The notes beneath the pieces are model-generated. The model did not search any database. It had not been told where the DNA came from and saw only the letters and a list, made by a program, of their open reading frames with translations. Made by a program: the position numbers and the translations under genes. DNA of 64,000 nucleotides from a virus, in the IMG/VR virus record IMGVR_UViG_3300044729_003129, positions 62,001-126,000 of that record; one strand, 5' to 3'. Positions 38,714-48,066 of the stretch are shown here, one piece after another. Each line of letters opens with the position of its first letter. The first letter of the stretch is position 1.

Positions 38714-39253
38714 TTACCCAATAGTACTATCAGAAGTCCAATACTGATAGTTTAATTCAACTGTAAATTCTTCTACAGTATCATTAGTTTCGTAATTAAG
38801 CTCAATTGCACCTATATTTGTTGGAAATGCGCCCACGAATGTATATTTTTTCGTAGGGTTTGCATTTTCACGCGTTAATTGTTTGATGTGTAGGTCTTTA
38901 TAGTAAGCAAGTGGAGCAGCAGTGTATGCACTTGTGTTTGAAGCATGACGATTAATCAGATTCATCCAGTTTTCAAACGCATTGCGAATTTCCATTTTAT
39001 TGTCATTAATTACCGTGATTGTCCATGGTTCAAATGTACGATCTCCAGCAACTTTTAATTTGCGTCCACGATATGGTACTTCAATAGGAGCAATGACGCT
39101 ACTTGGAAGTTGTGCAGCCTTAACTAAGAAACGTGACTTTAATGATGCCGTAGCACCACTGGCAACATTGCTTGGAAAATAAATTTCTGCTTCAAATAGA
39201 TTTGGACGAGCTCCACCTAAAAATTGATTTTTAAATTGTGATAAATTACTCAT
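38714..39253 (-). CDS. 19: Tail tube protein (T4 gp19)
   Basis: A 179-residue tube protein (T4 163). NLFEAEIYFPSN, AAQLPSSVIAPIEVPYRGRK, RTFEPWTITVINDNKMEIRN and FVGAFPTNIGAIELNY match gp19. It builds the inner tail tube inside the gp18 sheath. A paralogue is at 32828-33280. Confidence 0.93.
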   Translation of the reverse strand: MSNLSQFKNQFLGGARPNLFEAEIYFPSNVASGATASLKSRFLVKAAQLPSSVIAPIEVPYRGRKLKVAGDRTFEPWTITVINDNKMEIRNAFENWMNLINRHASNTSAYTAAPLAYYKDLHIKQLTRENANPTKKYTFVGAFPTNIGAIELNYETNDTVEEFTVELNYQYWTSDSTIG

Positions 39254-39274
39254 TGTATTTTTCTATATATTTAG

Positions 39275-39282
39275 TATTTATA
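39275..39282 (-). promoter_or_regulatory. Late promoter TATAAATA before gene 19
   Basis: Exact TATAAATA, 21 bases before ATG 39253. Confidence 0.75.
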
Positions 39283-39289
39283 CGTTTTA

Positions 39290-41005
39290 TTATGCTCCAA
39301 TTTCAGTGAATGATATACCAGTGCGTGTTGCAATAAAATTAAGTGAAATATAATTAATTGAACGAGCAGGTTTGATATAGATGTCAGCCACGAAACGATT
39401 GGTATCAATTACTTGTGGTGTATTATTTGTTTCATTACATACAACCTTATAGTCAGTAATACCACGACGTCCTTGAACGTCTCGTAAGTATGGATCAATC
39501 GTATTAATAAATGCATTACGAGTAAATTCATCGTTTAATTCAAACAACTGGAATTTAGCAGCTTGTGCACACACACGTTGTATTGTGATGAAAAGACGAC
39601 GCACGTTTATACGATCAAATGCACTTGGACGCGTTTGGCCGGTTTTGTCTCCATAGAGAATAATCCCTTGGCCAGTAACGTTCACAATTGGATTGATGTT
39701 AGAGTTGTATAAATCATCACGATCAATACTTTTTGGATTGTATGCCAACTTAGTGACTCCACGCAATTGACCACGATTAAATCCTGCTGGTGAGAACCAT
39801 GGATCAGAGATTTCATCAGTGTATGCACAGAGACCTGCCATATGACCGCATGCTGGAACCCACTCATAACGATCAGCATACTTATTGTACACATATACAG
39901 GAGTACTGTCAAATACTGTGTAACTTAAAACTGTATTACTTGTAGATGAAAATGAGTCCTTTGCAGTTTTAAGTGCAGTTAATTTTGCATCATCTGTTGA
40001 TAGTGTGTATAAGTTAAGTGGAGCTGATAAAAATGCAATAGAATCTTTGCGATTCTCAACAACAGAAATTAATGCTGCATTAATTTCATTTGCATTATCA
40101 CCAATAAATGCTTCAGCAAATATCAAATTAACATCAATATTATCAGTGTCTTCTAGTATGCTTAAAGAATTAACTACATTATCAATGTCTCTTGTTCCAT
40201 TAGCACCACCAACAAAGGAATAAAATCCAATTCCAGACAAAGAATATGTATCAGTTGATAATGATGCGACGTCAAGTGGAGCTGTTACATAGATAAATTC
40301 TGAACCGAGGTTAATTACATCAGCCCAATAGTTATTAGAACCATTTGAATTGCGCGCATCTGGATGCAATGAAAGACCTTGCCAGGTTTCAAGTACTGTA
40401 CCCTTTGTTCCGCTAATTAATCCTTTTTCATCATAAACTGCAATATGAATTTCGTCTGAAGCTAGTTGCGTTTCGGCAACTTCCTCTGCCCAAAGAGTAG
40501 TATCAGCTAAATTAGTGAAGAACTTTTTAGATTCTACTGAAGTAGTCCCTTGGTTGTCTTTATGAAAAATTTGTACACTTAATGAATTACCAAGTTCACC
40601 AGGGTAACGTGAGTACAATGGAGCTTGTAATTCATTTGTTGATAAATTATCAAATTGTGTTTTGTTTTTAATTAATGTGGCAAATTCAGATGTGCCTTCA
40701 TAACCAACAACGGCAGCAGCATTTTTTGCTGTAGCGCTATCAACTGTACGAATTGCTCTCAATGAATTTCCATATTTAAGAAAACTTTCTGCAGTTAGGA
40801 ATGACGCTGCATTGACATCATCACTTTTACTTGGTGTGCCAAAGAGTTTTCCTAATGCCGTTTCAGAACCAACATTAGTAACTTCGTCTGCTGGGCCCCA
40901 ATTAAAGTGGCCGACATACGCTCCGACTGATGCTGATACTGGTTGTGTTACTGGTGTCAAGTCTGTTTCTGTGACTTGCACTCCTACGCTTTGTAAGGTT
41001 GCCAT
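39290..41005 (-). CDS. 18: Tail sheath protein (T4 gp18)
   Basis: A 571-residue sheath protein (T4 659). It begins SVGVQVTETDLTPVTQPVSA and SVGAYVGHFNWGPADEVTNV, the usual sheath start; the conserved C-terminal domain includes GINRGQ-type sequence (AGFNRGQLRGVTKLAYNP), GIILYGDKT, and RINVRRLFITIQRVCAQAAK. It contracts to drive the tail tube through the envelope. Confidence 0.96.
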   Translation of the reverse strand: MATLQSVGVQVTETDLTPVTQPVSASVGAYVGHFNWGPADEVTNVGSETALGKLFGTPSKSDDVNAASFLTAESFLKYGNSLRAIRTVDSATAKNAAAVVGYEGTSEFATLIKNKTQFDNLSTNELQAPLYSRYPGELGNSLSVQIFHKDNQGTTSVESKKFFTNLADTTLWAEEVAETQLASDEIHIAVYDEKGLISGTKGTVLETWQGLSLHPDARNSNGSNNYWADVINLGSEFIYVTAPLDVASLSTDTYSLSGIGFYSFVGGANGTRDIDNVVNSLSILEDTDNIDVNLIFAEAFIGDNANEINAALISVVENRKDSIAFLSAPLNLYTLSTDDAKLTALKTAKDSFSSTSNTVLSYTVFDSTPVYVYNKYADRYEWVPACGHMAGLCAYTDEISDPWFSPAGFNRGQLRGVTKLAYNPKSIDRDDLYNSNINPIVNVTGQGIILYGDKTGQTRPSAFDRINVRRLFITIQRVCAQAAKFQLFELNDEFTRNAFINTIDPYLRDVQGRRGITDYKVVCNETNNTPQVIDTNRFVADIYIKPARSINYISLNFIATRTGISFTEIGA

Positions 41006-41085
41006 ATATTTTTATCTTTCTTTCAGTGTTGTAATTATAAGTTTAAGTTGCATAATAAGAAAATTTCAATCTATCGATATTTATA
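41006..41085 (-). promoter_or_regulatory. Late promoter and long leader of gene 18, with a 13-codon upstream frame
   Basis: TATAAATA (41085-41078) lies just after the gp17 stop. The predicted leader is about 66 bases, unusually long for this genome, and contains ATG 41053 followed by 12 codons and TAA ending at 41012 (MQLKLIITTLKER), 6 bases before the gp18 ATG. Whether the frame is translated is unknown. Confidence 0.6.
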
Positions 41086-41096
41086 AAAAGTCACTT

Positions 41097-42713
41097 TTAC
41101 AGCGCATTCCACTCCTGAAGTGACGATATTTGACGTTCATAGTCAACCATGCTTGGAGTTTGTGATGTTTGCGGAGTATCAAATATACCAAACGGTGGCA
41201 GGTCTTCTTCCATTTCTCGTATTTTTTCACTATAGAGTAAAGATTTTAATTCAATGTTACTCAGTCCACCAAACGCATCTGTACTTACAAACCATGCAAA
41301 TAGCACAAGATTCATAACCATATCGTCATGGGTGTTTCCACGAGCGGCATAGCTGTCTCCCTTTGGTTCAAAACTGCTGAGTTCAACTATTGTGTCGGCA
41401 TCACAAAGTTGAAGTTTGCCACTTTCAAGTAGGTCTTTTAAGTTGCTACAACCAATACGTTTTACGCGTTTTGTCATAGTCACCCCAATGCCACTGCTCT
41501 TTACTGAGCTTTGCACAAAAGTATTGTCATATTCATAGTCATAATAGATTGCATTACAAACAACTTGTCCCGCATCGTTGTTTTCAACTATTACAAGTGC
41601 ATCATTGTATGTTTTTGCAGCACGAACAATAAACTCTGGAAACATAAGCGGAGACACGAGATTGTCTCTATAGGTACAAACCTGTTTAAAAGCACCATCA
41701 ACACCTGATATATCAAACACAGTAAATGTGCTATAGTCTTGGCCTCGTCCTTTACTGACGTCTGCAGTTATTATATAGTCATGGCCTTCGACTGGTTCAA
41801 CGTAATAACGTATGCCATATTGCATTTGAAGTGGTTCATGCGACTGCAAACCAAGTAATGTGTCAGAGCCTATGAGAGTTTGACTACTGCCAATAAAGTT
41901 TACTTCAAACTCTTGAGCAAATTGAAGTTCACTGCTGTTTGCTATGGTCTGACGTTTCCATTCTTCATCGCGTCCAGGCACATCATTCCACTTAATTGTA
42001 AACGGCTTAAATTCATTTGCACTCTGTATTGCACCTTCCCATAGTTTATAGAACATATTGCCTATTCCATTAGGCGTGCTTGTAATTATAACCTTTGTGT
42101 CCTTACCAGAAGAAATAACAGGATATACGCCAGTGTAGAATTCACTAGCATTATCAACAAACGCAAATTCATCAAGAAACAAAAGTGATATACTCATACC
42201 ACGAATACTTGAGCTTGAAGTTGCTGCACAAATAATTCGTGAGTTGTTTGAAAAGTCGATATTTCCTTTATTTAATGCTTTACACCCCGGTTGCAACCAA
42301 AATGGAAGATTTTCAAGCATTAGACATATGCGAGACAACATTTCACGCGCAGTTGCTCCCTTGTTAGCCAAGATCGCAATTGTTTTTTCGCTATGAAAAA
42401 GTGCATACCAAAGCAAATAACCACATGTTGAAATTGATTTGCCACTTTGGCGGCAAGCTAATATTATATTAAACCTATGTGAATTGTAATGTTGAAATAT
42501 TTCCCTTTGATATCCATATAACTTAAATGGTACCAAGCCACGATCTAAATGAATAACTTTCAAATAGGTTTCACAAAAGTGTATAGGATCTTTACTGCAC
42601 TTGATATATTCATCAATTTGCTCTTTTGTAAAGTTAATGTTAACACCATCACGCTTTACATTGGGATTTCCAAGATATCCGTTTTCTTTGGTCTTTTGAT
42701 GATCAACAATCAT
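41097..42713 (-). CDS. 17: Terminase large subunit (T4 gp17)
   Basis: A 538-residue packaging motor (T4 610). Walker A is LACRQSGKSIS (near residue 84), Walker B LLFLDEFAFV, coupling motif ITSTPNG; the nuclease domain has TADVSKGRGQDYS, VIVENNDAG and NTHDDMVMNLVLFAW with the expected acidic residues. It cuts and pumps DNA through the portal. No obvious TATAAATA precedes it; it may be read from the promoters upstream with gp16. Confidence 0.96.
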   Translation of the reverse strand: MIVDHQKTKENGYLGNPNVKRDGVNINFTKEQIDEYIKCSKDPIHFCETYLKVIHLDRGLVPFKLYGYQREIFQHYNSHRFNIILACRQSGKSISTCGYLLWYALFHSEKTIAILANKGATAREMLSRICLMLENLPFWLQPGCKALNKGNIDFSNNSRIICAATSSSSIRGMSISLLFLDEFAFVDNASEFYTGVYPVISSGKDTKVIITSTPNGIGNMFYKLWEGAIQSANEFKPFTIKWNDVPGRDEEWKRQTIANSSELQFAQEFEVNFIGSSQTLIGSDTLLGLQSHEPLQMQYGIRYYVEPVEGHDYIITADVSKGRGQDYSTFTVFDISGVDGAFKQVCTYRDNLVSPLMFPEFIVRAAKTYNDALVIVENNDAGQVVCNAIYYDYEYDNTFVQSSVKSSGIGVTMTKRVKRIGCSNLKDLLESGKLQLCDADTIVELSSFEPKGDSYAARGNTHDDMVMNLVLFAWFVSTDAFGGLSNIELKSLLYSEKIREMEEDLPPFGIFDTPQTSQTPSMVDYERQISSLQEWNAL

Positions 42714-42766
42714 ATTGTTGTTTTAATTCAATTAATTTATTATATAAAAATATGGAATTGTAGTCA

Positions 42767-43222
42767 TTAAACATCAATTGAATCATCTCTATCAGCATCA
42801 CCACGCAATAACTTTTGTAGTTCTGTAGTGGTACCAACAAATATAGCATTATTTGTAGTACTTTGAGCAGCAGGTTGTCCACGATTATCTTCAACCTGTA
42901 TAATTTTTTTACGCTCTTTTTGTAATCCTAGCAATTGTCCATTTATATCAGCTGCAGTTTTTATCATGCCAGCAAGCACTTCAAATGCGCGAGGATGCTC
43001 AGCATCACTCGCAAGAGCATGCATTGTGCTTATAGCCTCATCACTTGTATCAATAAGTTTTTTAATACGCTCTCGTGCAAATTTATAATCTTCTTCGGCG
43101 TGCAATACAATTTCATCATGTGATGGCCCAACTGGAGATCCAGTTGAGACTGCAATTTCATGTTTTACCGGTAAGACGTTTTTTTCAAGAGATGCCAGTA
43201 TGGTATCTTTGTCTTTTTTCAT
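42767..43222 (-). CDS. 16: Terminase small subunit (T4 gp16)
   Basis: A 151-residue protein (T4 164). HAEEDYKFARERIKKLIDTS, AISTMHALASDAEHPRAFEV and LAGMIKTAADINGQLLGLQK are the gp16 helical core that forms ring oligomers regulating gp17. The C-terminal TTNNAIFVGTTTELQKLL is also typical. Position between 15 and 17 is as in T4. Confidence 0.93.
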   Translation of the reverse strand: MKKDKDTILASLEKNVLPVKHEIAVSTGSPVGPSHDEIVLHAEEDYKFARERIKKLIDTSDEAISTMHALASDAEHPRAFEVLAGMIKTAADINGQLLGLQKERKKIIQVEDNRGQPAAQSTTNNAIFVGTTTELQKLLRGDADRDDSIDV

Positions 43223-43224
43223 AA

Positions 43225-44001
43225 TTATGGGTCCTCATCAAATCCGTAGGTTGTAACTACTGTATAGTTTTCTGGAGTGTCAGTCTCTGGATTGCCTAGT
43301 TCAACACGCACACCATCAACTGGTAATGCGTCTGGTGTTATAGGCGTGTCATAGAGGTCAACGTCAACAACTTTAATAATTTTCGCTGGGCCAGACTGTA
43401 TGCCCATAAACTTAAACTTGATATCAAAATCAAGGGTATAAATGATTGTACGACGACTGTTTCCAAAGTCACCTTCATAGTCGTCCTGTAAATTTGTAGC
43501 TGTTAGCAGTATAGGCACATCTGTAACTGAACCAGGTCCTTCAAGATCTTTTACTGCTACAGTATAGTCAGGCGTAAAGTAAGGAACGATCTGTTCAAAC
43601 ACTTGGAGTGCATCATCTTGATGATGAGCAAGTATACTTAATTGAATGCTAACTTTATATGGAATACTTTGATATATTTTTGTTTTGCTATCAGAGTCTC
43701 CCTCAACAAGATACAATTTATTATTAAGTTTATTTAATTTACTTGTCGAGTCGTATGTTATTGAAGTAATTTCAAAACTCATACGGGGCAACTTAATCGC
43801 GACATCACCATACTTTTCATTTTGTTGGCTTGATAGACGCGCTAAAAACTTTTGGTGTGGGCCATATGATATAGGCACACGTTGTATACCAGTCATTTTA
43901 CCATTTACTTTTTTAGCAATAGAAATATCGTTGAAAATTGTACCAAAAACTGCTACAATTTTCTTTAGGTTTCCATTATAATAGTATGATGAATTTAACA
44001 T
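43225..44001 (-). CDS. 15: Tail completion / sheath terminator protein (T4 gp15)
   Basis: A 258-residue protein (T4 272). YYNGNLKKIVAVFGTIFNDI, PISYGPHQKFLARL, LPRMSFEITSITYDS and PYFTPDYTVAVKDL match gp15, which caps the tail and connects it to the neck. The C-terminal 40 residues are Pro/Asp-rich. Confidence 0.93.
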   Translation of the reverse strand: MLNSSYYYNGNLKKIVAVFGTIFNDISIAKKVNGKMTGIQRVPISYGPHQKFLARLSSQQNEKYGDVAIKLPRMSFEITSITYDSTSKLNKLNNKLYLVEGDSDSKTKIYQSIPYKVSIQLSILAHHQDDALQVFEQIVPYFTPDYTVAVKDLEGPGSVTDVPILLTATNLQDDYEGDFGNSRRTIIYTLDFDIKFKFMGIQSGPAKIIKVVDVDLYDTPITPDALPVDGVRVELGNPETDTPENYTVVTTYGFDEDP

Positions 44002-44004
44002 GTC

Positions 44005-44931
44005 TTATGACGGGTCTCCAAATGGGTTACTTTCACTAAAGTCAATATAGTCATTTCCTATTACTTCAAATGAACTATTTTGAGTCAAGGCATCATTGTT
44101 ATAGAGTGCGGCGTCTCCATCCTCTAATCCTATAAGAGATGTTATCGTTGAAGTTGTGCCGGTAGTTTGTCCTTCTATAGTAGTGTCAACTGTTAATGAG
44201 TGGAACTCACCATCATTAAATGTCAGCGTACCAAAGTTTGCGATTGTTCCATCTTCTGTATGTTCATATTGAAGCAATTCTGCCTCACCTGTAATTCCAG
44301 AAGGTAATGTAAAGACTAATGTTTCACCAAGATCATGCACATCTCCATCAAAGTCTAGTAGGGCGCGTGCACTTTGGGTCTGTCCAACTTGTATAAGATC
44401 GACTTCAGGCACTCCAGTATCAATTTCCTGACCGCTGTATTCGAAGAGTTCACATGTAAGTTTAAACGTAGGTATAGCCCCCTTTGTATCGCCACTGCCT
44501 CCAAGTTGGAAAAATGGACTCTTGTCTTCAACAAATTTAATTTCGAAGAGTCCACAGCTGAATGGTACATAGATCAGATCACCTTCACGCGGCCGAACGC
44601 TATCATTTGTATAACCATGACGACCTATAAGCGAGTTCCATCGACGACGACTGCACACAAGTGTCAATTGATCTCGTGTTTCAAGACCAAATTTTGTCAT
44701 GAGGTCGCCGTCACCTTCAAAGCCGTCGACACTTTCAACAAACATTTCAATAAGAAATGAAGCATCAAAACTTGAAATTACATCTTCGTTTAAGATAAAG
44801 TCCTGCTTTACAATCTTACGAGGAATATAAAAGACATCATGCCCCATAATTTTCATAGACTCGATAAGCAAATCTTCAAGAAGATTTTGCTCAGGTCTGT
44901 AACGTTCACTAAAATATACACTGCGTGGCAT
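44005..44931 (-). CDS. 14: Neck protein (T4 gp14)
   Basis: A 308-residue protein (T4 256). FSERYRPEQNLLEDLLIESM, GHDVFYIPRKIV, GFEGDGDLMTKFGLETRDQL and VRPREGDLIYVPFSCGLFEI are gp14 signatures. The C-terminal 90 residues (DLGETLVFTLPSG and following) are beta-rich and longer than in T4. It seals the head-tail joint with gp13. TATAAATA sits 5 bases before the start, overlapping the stop of the mobile HNH gene. Confidence 0.93.
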   Translation of the reverse strand: MPRSVYFSERYRPEQNLLEDLLIESMKIMGHDVFYIPRKIVKQDFILNEDVISSFDASFLIEMFVESVDGFEGDGDLMTKFGLETRDQLTLVCSRRRWNSLIGRHGYTNDSVRPREGDLIYVPFSCGLFEIKFVEDKSPFFQLGGSGDTKGAIPTFKLTCELFEYSGQEIDTGVPEVDLIQVGQTQSARALLDFDGDVHDLGETLVFTLPSGITGEAELLQYEHTEDGTIANFGTLTFNDGEFHSLTVDTTIEGQTTGTTSTITSLIGLEDGDAALYNNDALTQNSSFEVIGNDYIDFSESNPFGDPS

Positions 44932-44936
44932 AATTA

Positions 44937-44944
44937 TATTTATA
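44937..44944 (-). promoter_or_regulatory. Late promoter TATAAATA before gene 14
   Basis: Exact TATAAATA, 5 bases before ATG 44931; predicted leaderless. It shares the TAA stop of the HNH gene. Confidence 0.85.
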
Positions 44945-45551
44945 GAATTAGTTTATACCCATTATATTCAATACCAACTCTAATCTTATAATATGGTAAA
45001 TTATTATCACGACAATATTGTTTTAAATTAACAATTTCAAATTGGACATCGTCTTTAGACATAGTATATTTTACTAATTTAGTTGCTTTACCCATTCTAG
45101 CTTCGCTTAATGCTTTTTTATGTTCTTCAGATTTTGGTTTTCCTTTAAGTGCAGCAGATACTTTTTTAGCAAATTCCGGTCGTTTTTTACCATAAAATGG
45201 ATGATTTTCTCCGCTATTAATTTTTGATATAAACTCACGTGTTTCTTTAGAATGCTTTTTACCAAAAAATGGATTTTTATCGCCTACTCTTTTTTTATTT
45301 AATTCACTAATAACGCGACTAAGTTCTTTGGGATCATTAGTCATTCTTTTTGCGATTAAATGACATGCACCATAATCACCCTGTTCATAATGTATACGAT
45401 AATGTTCATCAATATTAATACACATTAAATTTTCTATGTCATTATTTGTATGATTGCCATCAATATGATGAATTTCATAACTACGACCATTTTCATCTTT
45501 GGGTATGGGGCCATAATGACTTTCCCATATTTTTCTATAATCATTTTTCAT
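44940..45551 (-). CDS. HNH homing endonuclease between gp13 and gp14
   Basis: A 203-residue protein. WESHYGPIPKDENGRSYEIH, HIDGNHTNNDIENLMCINID and EHYRIHYEQGD form an HNH nuclease core (EIHHIDGN...N...H). NUMOD3 repeats follow (NPFFGKKHSKETREFISKI, HPFYGKKRPEFAKKVSAAL). It sits between neck genes that are adjacent in T4 and has its own TATAAATA 5 bases before the ATG, marking it as a mobile cassette. Confidence 0.92.
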   Translation of the reverse strand: MKNDYRKIWESHYGPIPKDENGRSYEIHHIDGNHTNNDIENLMCINIDEHYRIHYEQGDYGACHLIAKRMTNDPKELSRVISELNKKRVGDKNPFFGKKHSKETREFISKINSGENHPFYGKKRPEFAKKVSAALKGKPKSEEHKKALSEARMGKATKLVKYTMSKDDVQFEIVNLKQYCRDNNLPYYKIRVGIEYNGYKLIL

Positions 45552-45556
45552 GATTA

Positions 45557-45564
45557 TATTTATA
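45557..45564 (-). promoter_or_regulatory. Late promoter TATAAATA of the HNH gene
   Basis: Exact TATAAATA, 5 bases before ATG 45551; predicted leaderless. Confidence 0.8.
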
Positions 45565-45581
45565 ATTTTAGGAGATTTATA

Positions 45582-46328
45582 TTAACCAAGAAAAAAGTCT
45601 GGGGGCATTTGATACTTAAGATCAAAATCTGTTTCAATCTTTTCAATATCATTAAGAGCATCTTCATACATAGCTCTACCATTGATTGTAACGCCACCTG
45701 GAAGTTGCATGCCATCAAATTTTAATAAATTTATTGACCATTGACGTTTCAACAATGCTGTAAGATATTTTTTAAGAAGCATATCATTGTATACGTCAGT
45801 AAAATCATTTGGGTTGATGGTTTGATAGCCCTCAATTATAATATACTGACCAATATTTACATAAGTTTTCCAGTCGTCTTGAATGCTCAGGCGATTCATG
45901 TGACGAGTAAATATAATCTGCTGAGTTGAGCCCGTAAGTATAAGCTCAATCGAGTTCATATACTGTTTTGTCATCTCATAGTTGATGAGTGAGTCGGGTT
46001 TGCGTAGTCCATAAAGATCATTTAAAAACATCTGATATTTAACACTAAACATATCAGCAGCATCACCGCTGCTCAAGTTTAGGACGCGAAGCACACTAAT
46101 AAGTTGATCAGGCAGAGTAATATAGTTGTTGTCATAGTCTGCTTGTGTGACCTGATGTTTTACGAAAGTGCGTACGACCGCGTCACTATGATATTCTTGA
46201 TAAAACTGAATCGCTTCATCAATACGATCTTCAATCTGATCTTCGTCAATATTAATTTCAAGCACTGGCGCACCAAGTGCTCTTAAACAATAGTCTGCTA
46301 ATTCTTGACGTGATGCTGGTTTTGCCAT
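45582..46328 (-). CDS. 13: Neck protein (T4 gp13)
   Basis: A 248-residue protein (T4 309). SRQELADYCLRALGAPVLEI, DEDQIEDRIDEAIQFYQEYH and LNDLYGLRKPDSLINYEMTK are characteristic; the C-terminal KQMPP-like ending (KYQMPPDFFLG) is also conserved. Works with gp14 as the head completion/neck complex. Confidence 0.94.
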   Translation of the reverse strand: MAKPASRQELADYCLRALGAPVLEINIDEDQIEDRIDEAIQFYQEYHSDAVVRTFVKHQVTQADYDNNYITLPDQLISVLRVLNLSSGDAADMFSVKYQMFLNDLYGLRKPDSLINYEMTKQYMNSIELILTGSTQQIIFTRHMNRLSIQDDWKTYVNIGQYIIIEGYQTINPNDFTDVYNDMLLKKYLTALLKRQWSINLLKFDGMQLPGGVTINGRAMYEDALNDIEKIETDFDLKYQMPPDFFLG

Positions 46329-46335
46329 AATATAT

Positions 46336-46343
46336 TATTTATA
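46336..46343 (-). promoter_or_regulatory. Late promoter TATAAATA before gene 13
   Basis: Exact TATAAATA, 7 bases before ATG 46328. Confidence 0.8.
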
Positions 46344-46349
46344 AGACTA

Positions 46350-48062
46350 TTATGGAACTGCTGGATAATTAGTTGTCTTCACATATGAGGAAGTAATCTT
46401 TGCGGCAGAGAAACCATTATTCCATGTTGTTACCAACCAAGGACGGCCTTCATAGCTATAAGCTCTGGCTATTTCTCCAAGAGTAGAATTTAAATAGAGC
46501 CAAACGCCAGTTTCATATCTTACAACTTCATCTCCATAAACATACGTTTCGTTACCATATGGTGCATATCCAATTGGAGCCATTTTGCGCCAACTTTGAC
46601 CGCCAATAAACCCAGAACTTGGATCTCCTGGAGTGTTGTACCATGGTCCGTCCATCAGCACCCATGCTGTAGCATCTGGTTCAGCAGCATTTGCTGGATT
46701 GTCACTGCCAAGAGTAACATTGCTAATTAATGGTATATTAATTCCTCCAAGCAAACCAATAAATCTTTCAAGGTGATTGCGATCAACCTCTGACATAACA
46801 TCAGTTTCTCCTGTATTTGATGCTAAGATGATTGCGGTTATATCTCCGTTAAAATTAATAGATGAACTTGTGGTTGCGCCAATATAAGAAGCAACTGAAC
46901 CACTATCGCTTAATGTAGAGCCAAAATCATCCCGAAATGCATCTTCACTACCATTGATTCTTAACGCCATTCTACCATCGGACCACAAACACTCGTTAAC
47001 TAAAACATTATAGTTGCTATTATTATTTGATCCATTAACCACTAAGTCACTAACAAAAAGTGTATTAGGTCTGGTTAGAGCTGTAAAAAGATTTGAAGTG
47101 TTTGATCTTGTTCTTAATCCTATTTTAGTAGTTGTTGAAGTTCTATTGATTGAAACTATTGAGTGAGATGCGTCTCCTCCAGTTGGATTGGAGTCTTTAG
47201 CACCAGCAAAAATATAACCCCATCTTTTGGCATTATATATGTTTCTTGCGGAGATTGGTACTGTATAAAAATCTGTAAAATCTGTACTATCAAATTTGAG
47301 AGATGGTGTTCCCAAGTCAGTATCTTCTTTGAGTGCAATATTTGCTGAAGAGGCAGTGGCTCTTTGATTTGAAATTATATCGTCCCAAGCTGGCACTGTT
47401 TGACCATCTGTTGCTAATGTATTAAGTGTTGTTGCTGTACCTGTTACAGTACCATCTGCCCAAGTCGCTTGCCACGGGTAAGTTGTATCTCCAATAGCAT
47501 ATTTTTCCACACTATCCCAATTATATCCTGAATCATCACTTTCCGCTTGATAATAAAGAGTCCATCTTGAATTTGTGCTATCCCAAAAAACTTCAATGGA
47601 ATATCTACCCTCATTTATAAAGCCAAATATATAAAAATTCTTTCCATTTCGTAAATCTTGGCGAACGAGTGTTTGATTTGGATTTATACCACTATAACCA
47701 GCCTCAAAAGCGGGAAACCCAGAAAGCTCGATAGTTCTATTCGCATCAGTAAAATCATTACCAATCAAGTTATAAGCATTTCTAGCAGCCCACCAAAAAG
47801 CTTTTACACTTGGTATGTCTCGTGGATGCCAAACTGTGGTTGTGTATGTTGTAGTACCACCAACTAAACAGGTGACAACTTCCCCAATATCATTGACAGT
47901 CGGGACAAAGGTTTGGGTTGTGCCTCTCGATGTGCCATTTACTGTCCATAAATAAGATGAACCAGATGGCGCGGTTAATGTTTCATTTGGATAAGCAAAA
48001 CCGACAATATCTAATTCAACACTTCCTCTAAAATAAGACAGGCTTAAACCTAGACCTAACAT
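46350..48062 (-). CDS. Putative adhesin / tail-fibre-like protein
   Basis: A 570-residue, Ser/Thr/Asn-rich protein. Residues about 20-75 look like an Ig-like domain (SGSSYLWTVNGTSRG, FVPTVNDIGEVVTCLV). Residues about 80-440 look like a concanavalin-type lectin fold (LKFDSTDFTDFYTVPIS, HLERFIGLLGGINIPL). The C-terminal 120 residues contain a Trp/Tyr-rich strand module (AWVLMDGPWYNTPGDP, GVWLYLNSTLG). Such mosaics are typical of phage receptor-binding or decoration proteins. Lies between gp13 and a small structural-like gene; exact role unknown. Confidence 0.6.
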   Translation of the reverse strand: MLGLGLSLSYFRGSVELDIVGFAYPNETLTAPSGSSYLWTVNGTSRGTTQTFVPTVNDIGEVVTCLVGGTTTYTTTVWHPRDIPSVKAFWWAARNAYNLIGNDFTDANRTIELSGFPAFEAGYSGINPNQTLVRQDLRNGKNFYIFGFINEGRYSIEVFWDSTNSRWTLYYQAESDDSGYNWDSVEKYAIGDTTYPWQATWADGTVTGTATTLNTLATDGQTVPAWDDIISNQRATASSANIALKEDTDLGTPSLKFDSTDFTDFYTVPISARNIYNAKRWGYIFAGAKDSNPTGGDASHSIVSINRTSTTTKIGLRTRSNTSNLFTALTRPNTLFVSDLVVNGSNNNSNYNVLVNECLWSDGRMALRINGSEDAFRDDFGSTLSDSGSVASYIGATTSSSINFNGDITAIILASNTGETDVMSEVDRNHLERFIGLLGGINIPLISNVTLGSDNPANAAEPDATAWVLMDGPWYNTPGDPSSGFIGGQSWRKMAPIGYAPYGNETYVYGDEVVRYETGVWLYLNSTLGEIARAYSYEGRPWLVTTWNNGFSAAKITSSYVKTTNYPAVP

Positions 48063-48066
48063 AAAA

